Below the pieces are notes generated by a model, which saw only the letters and a program-made list of their open reading frames with translations, was not told the DNA's origin and ran no database searches. DNA of 64,000 bases from Clostridioides sp. (GTDB taxonomy: Bacteria > Bacillota > Clostridia > Peptostreptococcales > Peptostreptococcaceae), in assembly GCA_031261505.1 (NCBI GenBank), contig JAISJN010000008.1:310001-374000 (forward strand), read 5' to 3'. The translations under genes and the position numbers were made by a program. Of the stretch, positions 34,265-43,700 are shown piece by piece. Each line of letters begins with the position of its first letter. The stretch's first letter is position 1.

Positions 34265-35914
34265 ATGAGGTTAAAAAAGAAAGTCAGTGCATTATCGTTA
34301 ATATGTATAATGACAGCGACAGGATTGGTTGGATGTGGTAGTAGTAAGAAAGCAGGTGCAGTTGATGGGTATGCCGTTCTCGCAAATGAAAACGCTAGAA
34401 AGGCTATCGACCTATGTATAGATAGAAAGCAGATGTGCGATGTCCTTCTATCAAATGGATCGTTCCCGGCAAAATACTTTACAGCTACAAATCTCGTAAA
34501 GAATGAAGGCAAGGACTACACCGATTTATTAGCTAGTGCTAATGTTGACGCAGGAAGGCAAGATGACAAAGAAGCTGCTAAATATTGGGCTAAGGCTAAG
34601 GAAGAACTCGGCTTTGACAAGGTCGAACTAGAATTCTTAACACGTGACACTGAACTAGATATAAAACAAGCTGAATTCTATCAATCTGAAATTCAGGAAG
34701 CTCTAGAAGGTTGTACCGTAAAGATTCAACAGTTGCCATTTAAACAACAGCTTCAAAAACAAGATAAGAGAGAGTATCAGATAGTTATGGCTGGTTGGTC
34801 TCCCGATTATCCAGATCCACTTACATTCCTAGACACAATGGTTACAGGCAAGAAAAAATCTAACAGTACAGGATATTCAAATAAAGAATACGATAAGTTA
34901 ATTGATCAAGCAAAAAGGGAAACGGATATTAATAAGTCGTGGGCATTGTATGCAAAGGCAGAAGAACTTATGTTAAAAGATATGTACATAGCTCCACTCT
35001 ACCAGAGGACTGAAGCATATCTTCAAAACCCAAATGTAAAAGGCATAGTCGACGGTGCATTCGCGGCCAATCAATCTTACAAATGGGCTGATTGCGACGA
35101 CCATGAATTGAATGTTACAGAAGCCTCTGATATCCCTTCAATGGATCCAGCTAAGGCAACTGACACCACTTCATCTATCGCCCTTTCAAATACTATGGAA
35201 GGCTTAACTAGGATCGATAAGAATGGAAATGCAATCCCTGGTCTGGCTGAAAGCTGGACTACATCTGAAGATGGCCTTACTTGGACGTTTAAAATAAGAG
35301 CTGGACAGAAATGGTCTAATGGAGATCCCGTTACTGCAGGCAATTTCGAATACGCATGGAAAAGACTCCTAAACCCAGATACCAAATCGACATATGGATG
35401 GATCTTATACGATATAGAAGGTGCCGAAGAAGCTAATACAAAGGGTGGAGATGCAGTAGACAAGGTAGGCGTAAAGGCTGTAGATGACAACACATTAGAG
35501 GTCAAATTAAATAGACCAGTAACTTACTTTGAAAAACTAGTCTTCGATGCTAGATTCTTGCCAGTAGACCAGAAATTCGTCGAAGAAAAGGGCGATAAAT
35601 TCGGTACTAGTCAAGAAGATACAAACTACTGTGGACCGTTCACCATGAGCACTTGGAAGTTGGAAGATAGATTTGCAATGACTAAGAACCCAGACTACTG
35701 GGACAATAGCACAGTTAAATTGAATACAATAAACTTTAAGATAGTCAAAGACGACAACGCTAGACTCAATCTTTATGAAAACGGCAACGTGGATAGAATC
35801 AAGTTGTCTTCAGATCAGGTTGCCAAGTACAAAGATAGTAAGGATTTAAAATACGTCAAGGAATCAGCTGTATTTTATCTAGAGATGAACTCTTCTGGTA
35901 AATACGGACGTTAA
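34265..35914 (+). CDS. Oligopeptide-binding lipoprotein (OppA type) with circularly permuted halves
   Basis: The 549-residue protein is exported and lipid-anchored: signal peptide with lipobox LVGC (Cys24). The order of the mature part is reversed relative to OppA/SBP_bac_5 proteins. Residues about 36-276 match the C-terminal half (ANENARKAIDLCIDRKQM, PFKQQLQ, MAGWSPDYPDPLTFLDTM, GYSNKEYDKLI, IAPLYQRTEAYLQNPNVKG). Residues about 279-545 match the N-terminal half (HELNVTEASDIPSMDPAKATD, MEGLTRIDKNG, GLAESWTTSEDGLTWTFKIR, KWSNGDPVTAGNFEYAWKR, YCGPFTM, KNPDYWD, LSSDQVAKYKDS, FYLEMN). Together they make a full OppA core with nothing obviously missing. AGGGAGG precedes the ATG and a good promoter lies upstream. 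No oppBCDF genes are nearby. It could be functional, or the product of recombination between tandem oppA copies. Confidence 0.88.
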   Translation: MRLKKKVSALSLICIMTATGLVGCGSSKKAGAVDGYAVLANENARKAIDLCIDRKQMCDVLLSNGSFPAKYFTATNLVKNEGKDYTDLLASANVDAGRQDDKEAAKYWAKAKEELGFDKVELEFLTRDTELDIKQAEFYQSEIQEALEGCTVKIQQLPFKQQLQKQDKREYQIVMAGWSPDYPDPLTFLDTMVTGKKKSNSTGYSNKEYDKLIDQAKRETDINKSWALYAKAEELMLKDMYIAPLYQRTEAYLQNPNVKGIVDGAFAANQSYKWADCDDHELNVTEASDIPSMDPAKATDTTSSIALSNTMEGLTRIDKNGNAIPGLAESWTTSEDGLTWTFKIRAGQKWSNGDPVTAGNFEYAWKRLLNPDTKSTYGWILYDIEGAEEANTKGGDAVDKVGVKAVDDNTLEVKLNRPVTYFEKLVFDARFLPVDQKFVEEKGDKFGTSQEDTNYCGPFTMSTWKLEDRFAMTKNPDYWDNSTVKLNTINFKIVKDDNARLNLYENGNVDRIKLSSDQVAKYKDSKDLKYVKESAVFYLEMNSSGKYGR

Positions 35915-35955
35915 TACAATAAATAAGACGCCAGACGACTAAATAAACATTTAAA

Positions 35956-36022
35956 AGCCCCTTGCATTAGAATTTCTGAATCCAGTCTTCAATCTGGTGA
36001 ACAAATCCTAATATAAGGGGCT
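35956..36022 (+). terminator. Possible terminator of the oppA-like gene
   Basis: AGCCCCTT (35956-35963) pairs with AAGGGGCT (36015-36022), with inner ATTAG/CTAAT pairing and a loop of about 40 bases. There is no clear T-run after it, so efficiency is uncertain. Confidence 0.45.
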
Positions 36023-36066
36023 GAAATGAGAACGTCCCCCACCTGTGAAGATTGGGGGACGTTCTC
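36021..36066 (+). repeat. Dispersed intergenic hairpin element, 3' half with a perfect stem
   Basis: CTGAAATGAGA followed by a 13-base perfect stem, GAGAACGTCCCCC (36028-36040) with GGGGGACGTTCTC (36054-36066). It keeps the AAATGAGA...TCTCAA frame of the family but with a different, fully paired stem sequence. Confidence 0.7.
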
Positions 36067-36147
36067 AATTCATATCTTTAAGTACCTTGAAACTACTTCC
36101 CTATATCCTTACAATCAATTTATATAAAAATGAAAATCATATTACCT

Positions 36148-36915
36148 TTACTCAGGCATTTCTTGTTTATTAGTCTCCCTGTCAACTACCTTTATAAGTT
36201 TCTTCTTGTAAAGTAATTTTGATGTAAATATCGTAACAGGTATCATAAATACTATGAATATACCTTGAACCTTACTAATTTCTATATGAACTAGATACTT
36301 GGCAACGGCGAGGACAATTATCATAGGTATTACTGCTAATACCTTATTCGATATATTGTACTTACCAGTTCTAGGTGTAAATGCACTGATTGCAAGCGAA
36401 CCTAGAAGTGCTGGGAGTATGTATAGTGTAGAAGTCTGTACATACGGATTTGAAAGCACTGGTTTAAGTGGTACAAGTAAAAGTACACCTATAAATATAA
36501 TAATCATTGTTATTATAGATGAGACGCATACTGCAATTGTAACCAATGTATCACCCTTGTCAGTAGATTGTTGCGCATCTGCAAGTTGAAGCGTATTTAT
36601 AGCTACTGGAAGTTTTAAGTTACCAACGTTTCCAGTTATAAATGCTATATAAGAGCCTATACCAAATATCGGCGAATAACTCAAAACTTCTGATAGAGCT
36701 ACTGGTATGAACATAGCCAATAGTCCACTCGCACTAGATGCTACTGTCGTCCAGTTTGGTTTCAAACCGAAGATCATACTTACAACTAGAGGAATACCCA
36801 TCATAAACATAAGCGATATTACCGATCCTATCCTTCCTATCCTGTGCATAGAATTTATATACTTTTTATTATCATCCAGCCTAGCTGCTGTTTCTTTAAT
36901 AGCTGATTCCTTCAT
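36148..36915 (-). CDS. Integral membrane protein, partner of the DUF5058 protein
   Basis: A 255-residue protein with about seven hydrophobic segments (for example SVISLMFMMGIPLVVSMIFG, LVTIAVCVSSIITMIIIFIGVLLLV, VLAVIPMIIVLAVAKYL) and charged ends. I do not recognise a characterised family; it resembles uncharacterised membrane proteins that occur beside DUF5058. It begins 12 bases after the DUF5058 gene and is co-transcribed with it. GGGGGTG precedes the ATG. With the M20 amidohydrolase upstream, a two-protein transporter for the amide substrate is a reasonable guess, no more. Confidence 0.75.
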   Translation of the reverse strand: MKESAIKETAARLDDNKKYINSMHRIGRIGSVISLMFMMGIPLVVSMIFGLKPNWTTVASSASGLLAMFIPVALSEVLSYSPIFGIGSYIAFITGNVGNLKLPVAINTLQLADAQQSTDKGDTLVTIAVCVSSIITMIIIFIGVLLLVPLKPVLSNPYVQTSTLYILPALLGSLAISAFTPRTGKYNISNKVLAVIPMIIVLAVAKYLVHIEISKVQGIFIVFMIPVTIFTSKLLYKKKLIKVVDRETNKQEMPE

Positions 36916-36927
36916 TATCTACACCCC

Positions 36928-37644
36928 CTATGAAAATAATCCAGTCCAAAGAACTGAAGATGCCATCGATAGTATAAGCGTCAACGCCAGTGAGAACTCT
37001 CCGAGCCACGGCGCATTTGCCTTCTTCGCTATAAATCCGAGTACAATCGCTACAAACAAGCTGGTAGCTATTGTTAGGCAACTTACGATACCTGATACAA
37101 TCTGAACGAATAAAAGAACTACTATCATTGTCATCATGAAACAGTTAGAGAACAATGCACCCCAACCACCCTTTTTCTGGCTGTAATCAGCCATAGTTGT
37201 AGTTATCTTCTTAGATGCAAATATATTTATGATTATACCTGCACATATTCCGACAGACATAACAAGCATTACTGCTATCATTATATTTCCTGGTTGATCT
37301 CTTACTATCCCAAGATTTGCAAATCCCATAGACTGTGCAGCCATATCTGCCGCCATGAGTTCGTACGACACAGCCCCAACTACCGAAAGTCTAAACCAAG
37401 ACCAAGCAGTTCCAAGCACTGTAGCCAAGCTCATTAGCCCTATTACTATTGAAAACGATGGCACTATAGATGTTGTAATAGCTGATGTAACTACTTTTTT
37501 AACCGTTTCTTTTTCGATACCTATATCCGCACTGTGTTTATAAGCTTTTAATGCAAGAAGTCCTGCCAAGCCCATAACAAATAATAATCCTATAGCAACT
37601 AATCCAAAAAGCAGGCGACTATCCGCCACATCCCAAAAAGTCAT
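36928..37644 (-). CDS. DUF5058 family membrane protein
   Basis: A 238-residue protein with five to six hydrophobic segments, beginning MTFWDVADSRLLFGLVAIGLLFVMGLAGL, a start I associate with DUF5058. The segment TVKKVVTSAITTSIVPSFSIVIGLMSLATVLGTAWSWFRLSVVGAVSYELMAADMAA is probably a re-entrant or transport core. ATG at 37644 has GGAGG eight bases ahead; the ATG two codons earlier is too close. It is paired with the membrane protein gene at 36148 and follows the M20 amidohydrolase on the same strand, with a 362-base gap. Function is unknown; transport is inferred. Confidence 0.78.
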   Translation of the reverse strand: MTFWDVADSRLLFGLVAIGLLFVMGLAGLLALKAYKHSADIGIEKETVKKVVTSAITTSIVPSFSIVIGLMSLATVLGTAWSWFRLSVVGAVSYELMAADMAAQSMGFANLGIVRDQPGNIMIAVMLVMSVGICAGIIINIFASKKITTTMADYSQKKGGWGALFSNCFMMTMIVVLLFVQIVSGIVSCLTIATSLFVAIVLGFIAKKANAPWLGEFSLALTLILSMASSVLWTGLFS

Positions 37645-38006
37645 ACTCATACCCTCCTGTTATAATTTTTATCTTTCAATCCTGTAGAACACATATTTAT
37701 CATTTCCGAGTTTCTATCTTCCCATTTTATTGTCGATACCGTTATTAACGAGGATTTATAAAACTAGCATACCTGTCATGGTAGACTTTACCCCCTACCT
37801 CAAAACGGCGATCACCCAGCAATTATTTTTTAAATTTATTTCATAAATTGTTTTGTCAAATTATCTTGTCAAATCACCTTATGAAATTGCTTTATCCAAC
37901 CGATTTATGAAAACTCTTTACCGTATTTGTAAATGTCATTCATTTAATTTCGGCATTATCCGATTCCATTTGATACAAATCTTCACAACGCATATTGGAC
38001 TCCATC
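37645..38006. other. Intergenic region between the M20 and DUF5058 genes
   Basis: 362 bases with no credible gene. A and T rich, with a short GTAG...CTAC inverted repeat near 37780 and an ATCGCC/ACGG stretch on the minus strand that may be a decayed 5' block of the dispersed element. No strong terminator or promoter was recognised. Confidence 0.4.
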
Positions 38007-39188
38007 CTATTTATCTAGGAAATCAAGTGCAAATTGAGTGTAAAGCGCCGCTCCATATTTAAATATAGATTCGTCGATTTTAAATTTATCGTGATGAGGT
38101 GGATAGATACAACCCTTATCTGGATTTCCTGTTCCTAAAAATACCATCGCTCCAGCTACTTCATCTAGATAGTAAGACATATCTTCAGAACCCATTTGTC
38201 TAGGCATATCCATATATCCGTCTTCACCTAGCACTTTTATAGTTGATTCTTTGAATATCTCAACTGTTTCTGGACTGTTGTAAGTACTCAATGCAGTTTC
38301 GTCAAACTCGATTTTAACCTTTACATCGTACATATCCGCTATATTTTCAGCGTGTTTTCTTATTTTTTCATGAACTATCTTGCGAGTTTCCTTATCGAAA
38401 TACCTCATTGTAATATCTAGTTTAGTGTGCTTTGCAATTATATTGTTTCTAGTTCCACCAACTATTTTTCCTACTGAGATAACTAGGCAGTCCTGTGCAT
38501 CCGTATTCTTCGTTACGATCTGTTGAAGGTCGTTTATGAACATACATGCTGGTGTTATACTATCCTTTGCTAGATGCGGTGTAGAACCGTGACCAGACAT
38601 ACCTTCGAATTCAACGAATATAGTATCCGATCCCGCCATGACGTAGCCCGGCGACGTTGCACAACATCCTGCTGGTATAATTGGAAAACTATGCATTCCA
38701 AGACACATATCCACATCTTTTAAGAATCCCTCAGCTATTATTCTCTGAGCTCCATTACAAGATTCTTCATCTTCTTGGAAAAAGAATTTTACAGTTCCAT
38801 TTAATTCTTCTTTCAAATTATTCAGTAATCTCACCGCCCCAAGAAGCATTGTTGCATGGGTATCGTGACCACAGGCGTGCATTACACCTTCATTTGTCGA
38901 TTTGAAATCGACATCTGCCAACTCAACTATAGGAAGTGCGTCTATGTCCCCTCTCAACATGACTGTCTTACCTGGATTTGCGCCCTCAATCGTCGCAACT
39001 ACCGAAGTTTTTCCAGCCTTTACATAGCTTACCCCAATTTTTTCTAGTTCTTCAATTATTCTTCCTTGGGTTCTAAATTCATTTCCGCTTAACTCTGGAT
39101 GTCTGTGTAAATCTCTTCTGAAGTCTATTAGATAGTCTTCAATTTCTTTCGCTCGACCTAAGATGTCCATTTGCTCTGCTACTTCCAT
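38007..39188 (-). CDS. M20-family amidohydrolase (N-acyl amino acid or aminoacylase type)
   Basis: Zinc-dependent hydrolase of the M20D group, which splits N-acetyl, N-acyl or related amides of amino acids. The 393-residue product has FRRDLHRHPELSGNEF near the N-terminus, MLRGDIDALPI, the metal motif MHACGHDTHATML, an acidic motif FFFQEDEESCNGA where most relatives have FQPAEE, the dimerisation-domain SGHGSTPH and SEDMSYYL. The substrate cannot be fixed. GGGGG precedes the ATG at 39188. Downstream on the same strand are DUF5058 and its membrane partner, which may import or export the substrate. Confidence 0.9.
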   Translation of the reverse strand: MEVAEQMDILGRAKEIEDYLIDFRRDLHRHPELSGNEFRTQGRIIEELEKIGVSYVKAGKTSVVATIEGANPGKTVMLRGDIDALPIVELADVDFKSTNEGVMHACGHDTHATMLLGAVRLLNNLKEELNGTVKFFFQEDEESCNGAQRIIAEGFLKDVDMCLGMHSFPIIPAGCCATSPGYVMAGSDTIFVEFEGMSGHGSTPHLAKDSITPACMFINDLQQIVTKNTDAQDCLVISVGKIVGGTRNNIIAKHTKLDITMRYFDKETRKIVHEKIRKHAENIADMYDVKVKIEFDETALSTYNSPETVEIFKESTIKVLGEDGYMDMPRQMGSEDMSYYLDEVAGAMVFLGTGNPDKGCIYPPHHDKFKIDESIFKYGAALYTQFALDFLDK

Positions 39189-39487
39189 TTTTTAAATCCC
39201 CCTTTGTTTATCGTCTTGCTCACCCGTCCTAAGGAATTTATTTTAAGAGAGATAGAGCGGGCAAGCAAAGATTGATAATGTTTTATTGGAACAATTTGAA
39301 TATACCATAAAAAAGGCCTTTAAAACGAGGACTTGCACAAAATGGACGCGTTTTTGCATAAATGGTAGATATTTTTTTCTTTTGCTACTTGACATTTCAA
39401 AAAAACTAAAGAATGAATCTTCAATTTCATATTTTGCAATGAATTTAATAAGAGATGCACACCGTCGTAACGATATCCATCCCCTCC

Positions 39488-39670
39488 ACTCAGTTCAACT
39501 ACCATTCTATTATCCATGAATTTAATTAGGTCGTAGCTAACTTACTATTAATTCGAACTTCCACTCTATTATACAGGTCATACCTATTTTCATATTCGTT
39601 AATATTGTCTAGGTCGACCGTGTATTCATATTAATTCAAACTCTCAACTCTATTATCTAGATCGTACATG
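39488..39670 (-). repeat. Degenerate tandem repeats of the 3' end of the LytTR gene
   Basis: Plus-strand segments AATTCGAACTTCCACTCTATTAT (from about 39550, split here by one position from the next match) and AATTCAAACTCTCAACTC (from about 39634, inside the gene) are alike, and a third, weaker copy with ACCATTCTATTATCC starts near 39500. The spacing is 50-85 bases. They look like decaying duplications of the gene's end. The rest of 39189-39487 shows no gene, only A/T-rich sequence. Confidence 0.5.
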
Positions 39671-40401
39671 TTTTCAAACAGCTCAAACAGCTCTTTGCCA
39701 CGACCTCTAGCATAATAGCAGGTCTGTCCGTTTTGAAGTTCTATAATCCTATTTTTCTTATCTATTTTTCGTATTTTGAATACATTAACCACTTGTGACC
39801 TGTTGCATCTGAAAAAATAATCTTTAAAAGCTGCCAATTTATTTAGATTTTCGTTGAATATTTCACTTCTATACTCTAGGTCCACCGATATCTTGTGTTT
39901 AGCAGGAATTGATTTTGCACAGAATATTTCTGAAACTAGGTACGTCTTATAAGCATGGTCGCATTTCAACATGATTTTAGGCACGTTTCTGCTTTCTATT
40001 ATTCTTGATATTAAAACGTCTAATGTATGTCTAAAATGCGTTTTAAACTTCTTATTATCGCTTTTAATAAGCATTGCAGCGACTTCTACCTGTCTTGTAT
40101 ATATGTACTCGTAATCATTCACTTTATCGGTTAGGAATATAATTCTACTTCGGCTCAACCTCGTATTTATGAACCTAGCTAACTCTATTCCCTTTTGAGA
40201 ATCGAGGATGTTTTTATCAAATACGTATATATCCGCTCTAATAAAATTAATATTTTCCAATTGCGATATTGCCTCTTCCAACGTTATACTTTCAACTTCT
40301 ACGATATACTCATAATCCTTTTCAATCAAGAAATAATCGACCATATCGTATATTTTTTTCTCAAGTACACTTTCTAAACCGACTATCTTAACCCTAATCA
40401 T
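39631..40401 (-). CDS. LytTR-type response regulator without a visible kinase partner
   Basis: The 256-residue protein resembles AgrA/ComE-like regulators. Residues 1-125 form a response-regulator-like receiver (MIRVKIVGLESVLEKK; candidate phospho-acceptor Asp in ADIYVFDKN; RIIFLTDKVNDYEYIYTRQVEVAAMLIK). Residues about 145-245 are a LytTR DNA-binding domain (MLKCDHAYKTYLVSEIFCAKSI, FFRCNRSQVVNVFKIRKIDKKNRIIELQNGQTCYYARGRGKELFE). Such regulators usually serve peptide quorum sensing or bacteriocin control with an HPK10 kinase, but no kinase or peptide gene is adjacent. GGAGGG precedes the ATG. The 304-base upstream gap holds only A/T-rich sequence and the ileS terminator. Confidence 0.87.
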   Translation of the reverse strand: MIRVKIVGLESVLEKKIYDMVDYFLIEKDYEYIVEVESITLEEAISQLENINFIRADIYVFDKNILDSQKGIELARFINTRLSRSRIIFLTDKVNDYEYIYTRQVEVAAMLIKSDNKKFKTHFRHTLDVLISRIIESRNVPKIMLKCDHAYKTYLVSEIFCAKSIPAKHKISVDLEYRSEIFNENLNKLAAFKDYFFRCNRSQVVNVFKIRKIDKKNRIIELQNGQTCYYARGRGKELFELFENMYDLDNRVESLN

Positions 40402-40654
40402 CTCTACCCTCCTGTTAATATCGTTTTCCTCATGATTGTACGGTGGATCCCCCTGTAAGCTTTACTAAATTTAATTGTCTTACAATCTAAGATGTTTTAC
40501 CTTTTAAATGTAAGAATATAACACTCATAATTCAAAATCAACATATTTTTATATTTTTTCTAAAAATACCGTCAATAATGTAATTTTAATGAAATACTTT
40601 TCTAAATACCTTATGTAAGACTTGATAGATATATACCTGACGAAATTATGATTT

Positions 40655-40692
40655 AAAAAAGCCAGCTCGATTTTCACTGAACTGGCTTTTTT
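40655..40692 (-). terminator. Terminator of ileS
   Basis: AAAAAAGCCAG (40655-40665) and CTGGCTTTTTT (40682-40692) form an 11-base stem; on the minus strand it ends in a T-run. It starts 14 bases after the ileS stop. Confidence 0.92.
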
Positions 40693-40705
40693 AAAATCTG
40701 TATAT

Positions 40706-43700
40706 CTATCTCTTTTCAACCTTAAGACCTGTCATATGATCGTTTAGATTTTGCTTTTCTAAACCTTCATCGTTTACTCTCTTTATATTAAGAGCAAGAG
40801 TCTCTGTTTTTATATAATCTTCAAAATATCTAACTGCTTCATCTATTTCATCGTCTGAGCAGTATTCTATATCTATGTTGTCTAGTACCTCAAAATCATT
40901 TGATTTTCTAAGCTGTTGAACCTTAGATACAAACTCACGTGCAAGCCCTTCTCTCTTGAGTTCTGGAGTAACAGTAGTCTCAAGTATTACGAACAAGCTA
41001 CCTTCTGAGGCTACATTGTATCCTTCTTTTGCACTTACGTGGTATTCAACTACTTCTCTTCCAAATTCAAATGGTTCGCCATCCAACATCACCTGCATCT
41101 TTTCTCCGTTTGCTAGTTTAGTAACGGCGTCGAATCCATCAAGTTTGCTGAGTTCTTTTGCGAACAGATTTATATTTTTTCCAAGTACTGGTCCAAGTTC
41201 TCTAAAGTTTGGTTTCAATGTGTAGTTCATGAATTCTCCAAGAGTATTAGAGAAGACTACGCTCTTGACATTCAATTCTTCTTTTATTATTCCAGCTAGG
41301 TCTCCCATTATTTCTTCATATCTTCCGTCTATCAACACTTCTTGAAGAGGTTGACGAACTTTTAGCCTTTCAGACTCTCTAGATGCTCTTCCTAGAGTTA
41401 CTAGATTCTTAGTTAAGTCCATCTTTTCTTCTAGAGTATCGTCTAATAGCTCGTGTATAGCCTTAGGATATCTAGCTAGATGCACTGAAGTTTCTCCAGA
41501 AAGGTTTCTGTATAGTTCTTCAGACATATATGGTGAAAATGGTGCAAACATCCTGCTTAGTCCTTCTAGAAGTTCGTAAGTAGTGTTGTACACTGCCTTC
41601 TTGTCTTCTGTAAGCTCTGTAGCCCAGAACCTTCTTCTAGATCTTCTTATATACCAGTTCGATAGATCATCGTTTAAGAAGTCTATCATGTTTCTAAGCG
41701 CCTTGTTTAATTCGAATTCATCTAGATCCTTAGTTACTGATTCTACAAGTCTATTGTATTTTGAAAGTATCCATCTATCTAGTTCTGGTCTGTCTTTGTA
41801 TTCTACAAAGAACTCCTTAGGATCTACTCCATCGGTATTTGCGTATAATGTGAAGAAATTATATACGTTTTTAAGAGTTCCCACTAGTTTAGAAGATACT
41901 TCTTTTAATCCATCTGGGTCGAACTTAGTAGGTGTCCATGGTGGTGATACGTAAAGTAGATACCATCTTACTGCATCTGCCCCGTATTCATCGAATAATG
42001 CCATCGGATCTACTGTATTTCCTCTTGATTTACTCATTTTCTTACCGTCTTTATCTAGTACCAAGTCTGGAACTAGGACTCTCTTGTAAGGTGATTTACC
42101 TGTTACAAAAGTAGATATAGCTAGAAGTGAGTAGAACCAACCTCTAGTCTGGTCTATACCTTCTGATATAAAGTCAGCTGGGAATAGCTCATCAAACACT
42201 TCTTTGTTTTCAAATGGGTAATGGTGTTGAGCAAATGGCATTGATCCACTGTCAAACCAACAATCTATTACTTCTGTCACCCTTGTCATAGTTCCACCAC
42301 AGTCTGGGCATTTGAAGTGTATATCGTCCACATACGGTCTGTGTAGTTCTATTGTCTTTGGATCTACTTCTTCTATCGCTTTTTCAGCTAGCTCTGCTCT
42401 CGATCCAACTGATTCTATATGTCCACAGTCACATCTCCATATTGGGAATGGTGTACCCCAATACCTAGTTCTAGATATAGCCCAATCATTTAGATTTTCT
42501 AGCCAGTTTCCGAATCTCTTTTCTCCGACAAATCCTGGATACCATTCAACTGTGTTGTTATTTTCTATTAATTTATCTTTTAATTTTGTCATCTCTATAT
42601 ACCAGCTTGGTTTAGCGTAGTAAACTAATGGAGTTTGACATCTCCAGCAATGAGGGTAGTTGTGAAGAACTTTCTCTTTGCTGTATAATTTATTTTCTTT
42701 TGCCAGCCATTTTATTATTTCAACGTCTAGTCCCTCTTCCATGACGAATCTACCCTTCCATGGAGTTTCAGTAAATTCACCCTTGTCGTCTACTGGTTGT
42801 ATTACAGGCAGACCGTATTTTCTACCTACGTTGTAGTCGTCTTCACCAAATGCTGGTGCTGTATGAACTATTCCAGTACCGTCTTCAGTTGTTACATGGT
42901 CTCCGCATATTACGTAGAACGCCTTCTTATCTGGAACTACGAAAGGCATTAACTGTTCGTATTCTTGATACTCTAGTTCCTTACCCTTCATCACTTCTAG
43001 TACTTCATAGCCTTCGCCAAGATTTTTGTCAGCTAATGCTTTTGCTAGGTAGTATACTTCGTCTCCCTTTTGAACTTTTACGTAATCTGTGTCTGGGTTT
43101 ACTGTAAGTGCTGCATTTGATGGCAATGTCCAAGGTGTTGTAGTCCATGCCAAGAAGTACTCGTTTTCAGTTCCCTTTTTCTTAAATTTAACTGTTACTG
43201 TATTTGTCTTAACTTCTTTATAACCCTGTGCAACCTCGTGTGATGCAAGTCCAGTCCCACATCTTGGGCAGTAAGGAAGTATTTTATGACCTTCGTATAT
43301 ATATCCCTCTTTGTTGAATTTATCTAGTATCCACCAAACAGTTTCTATATAGTTGTTGTCCAATGTTATATACGGATTGTCTAGGTCAACCTCAAATGCC
43401 ATTCTATCACTCATTTTCCTCCATTGTTTTTCAAATGAGAACACTGACTCTCTACATTTTTTATTGAATTCTGCTATACCGTATTCTTCTATCTGTTGTT
43501 TGTTTGTAAGTCCAAGTTCTTTTTCAACTTGTATCTCAACCGGAAGACCGTGGGTATCCCAACCTGCTTTTCTCTTAACCTGATAACCACTCATAGTCTT
43601 GTATCTACACATTGAATCCTTCAAAGTTCTAGATAATACGTGGTGTACTCCTGGATTACCATTTGCAGTTGGAGGTCCTTCATAGAATACGAAACTTGGG

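Noticed and set aside
37853..38062. Plus-strand 69-codon frame between the M20 and DUF5058 genes
   Set aside because: Overlaps the end of the M20 gene, has no ribosome site and no recognisable features.
39286..39519. Overlapping frames upstream of the M20 gene
   Set aside because: No ribosome site, A/T-rich non-protein-like composition, and both strands equally open by chance.
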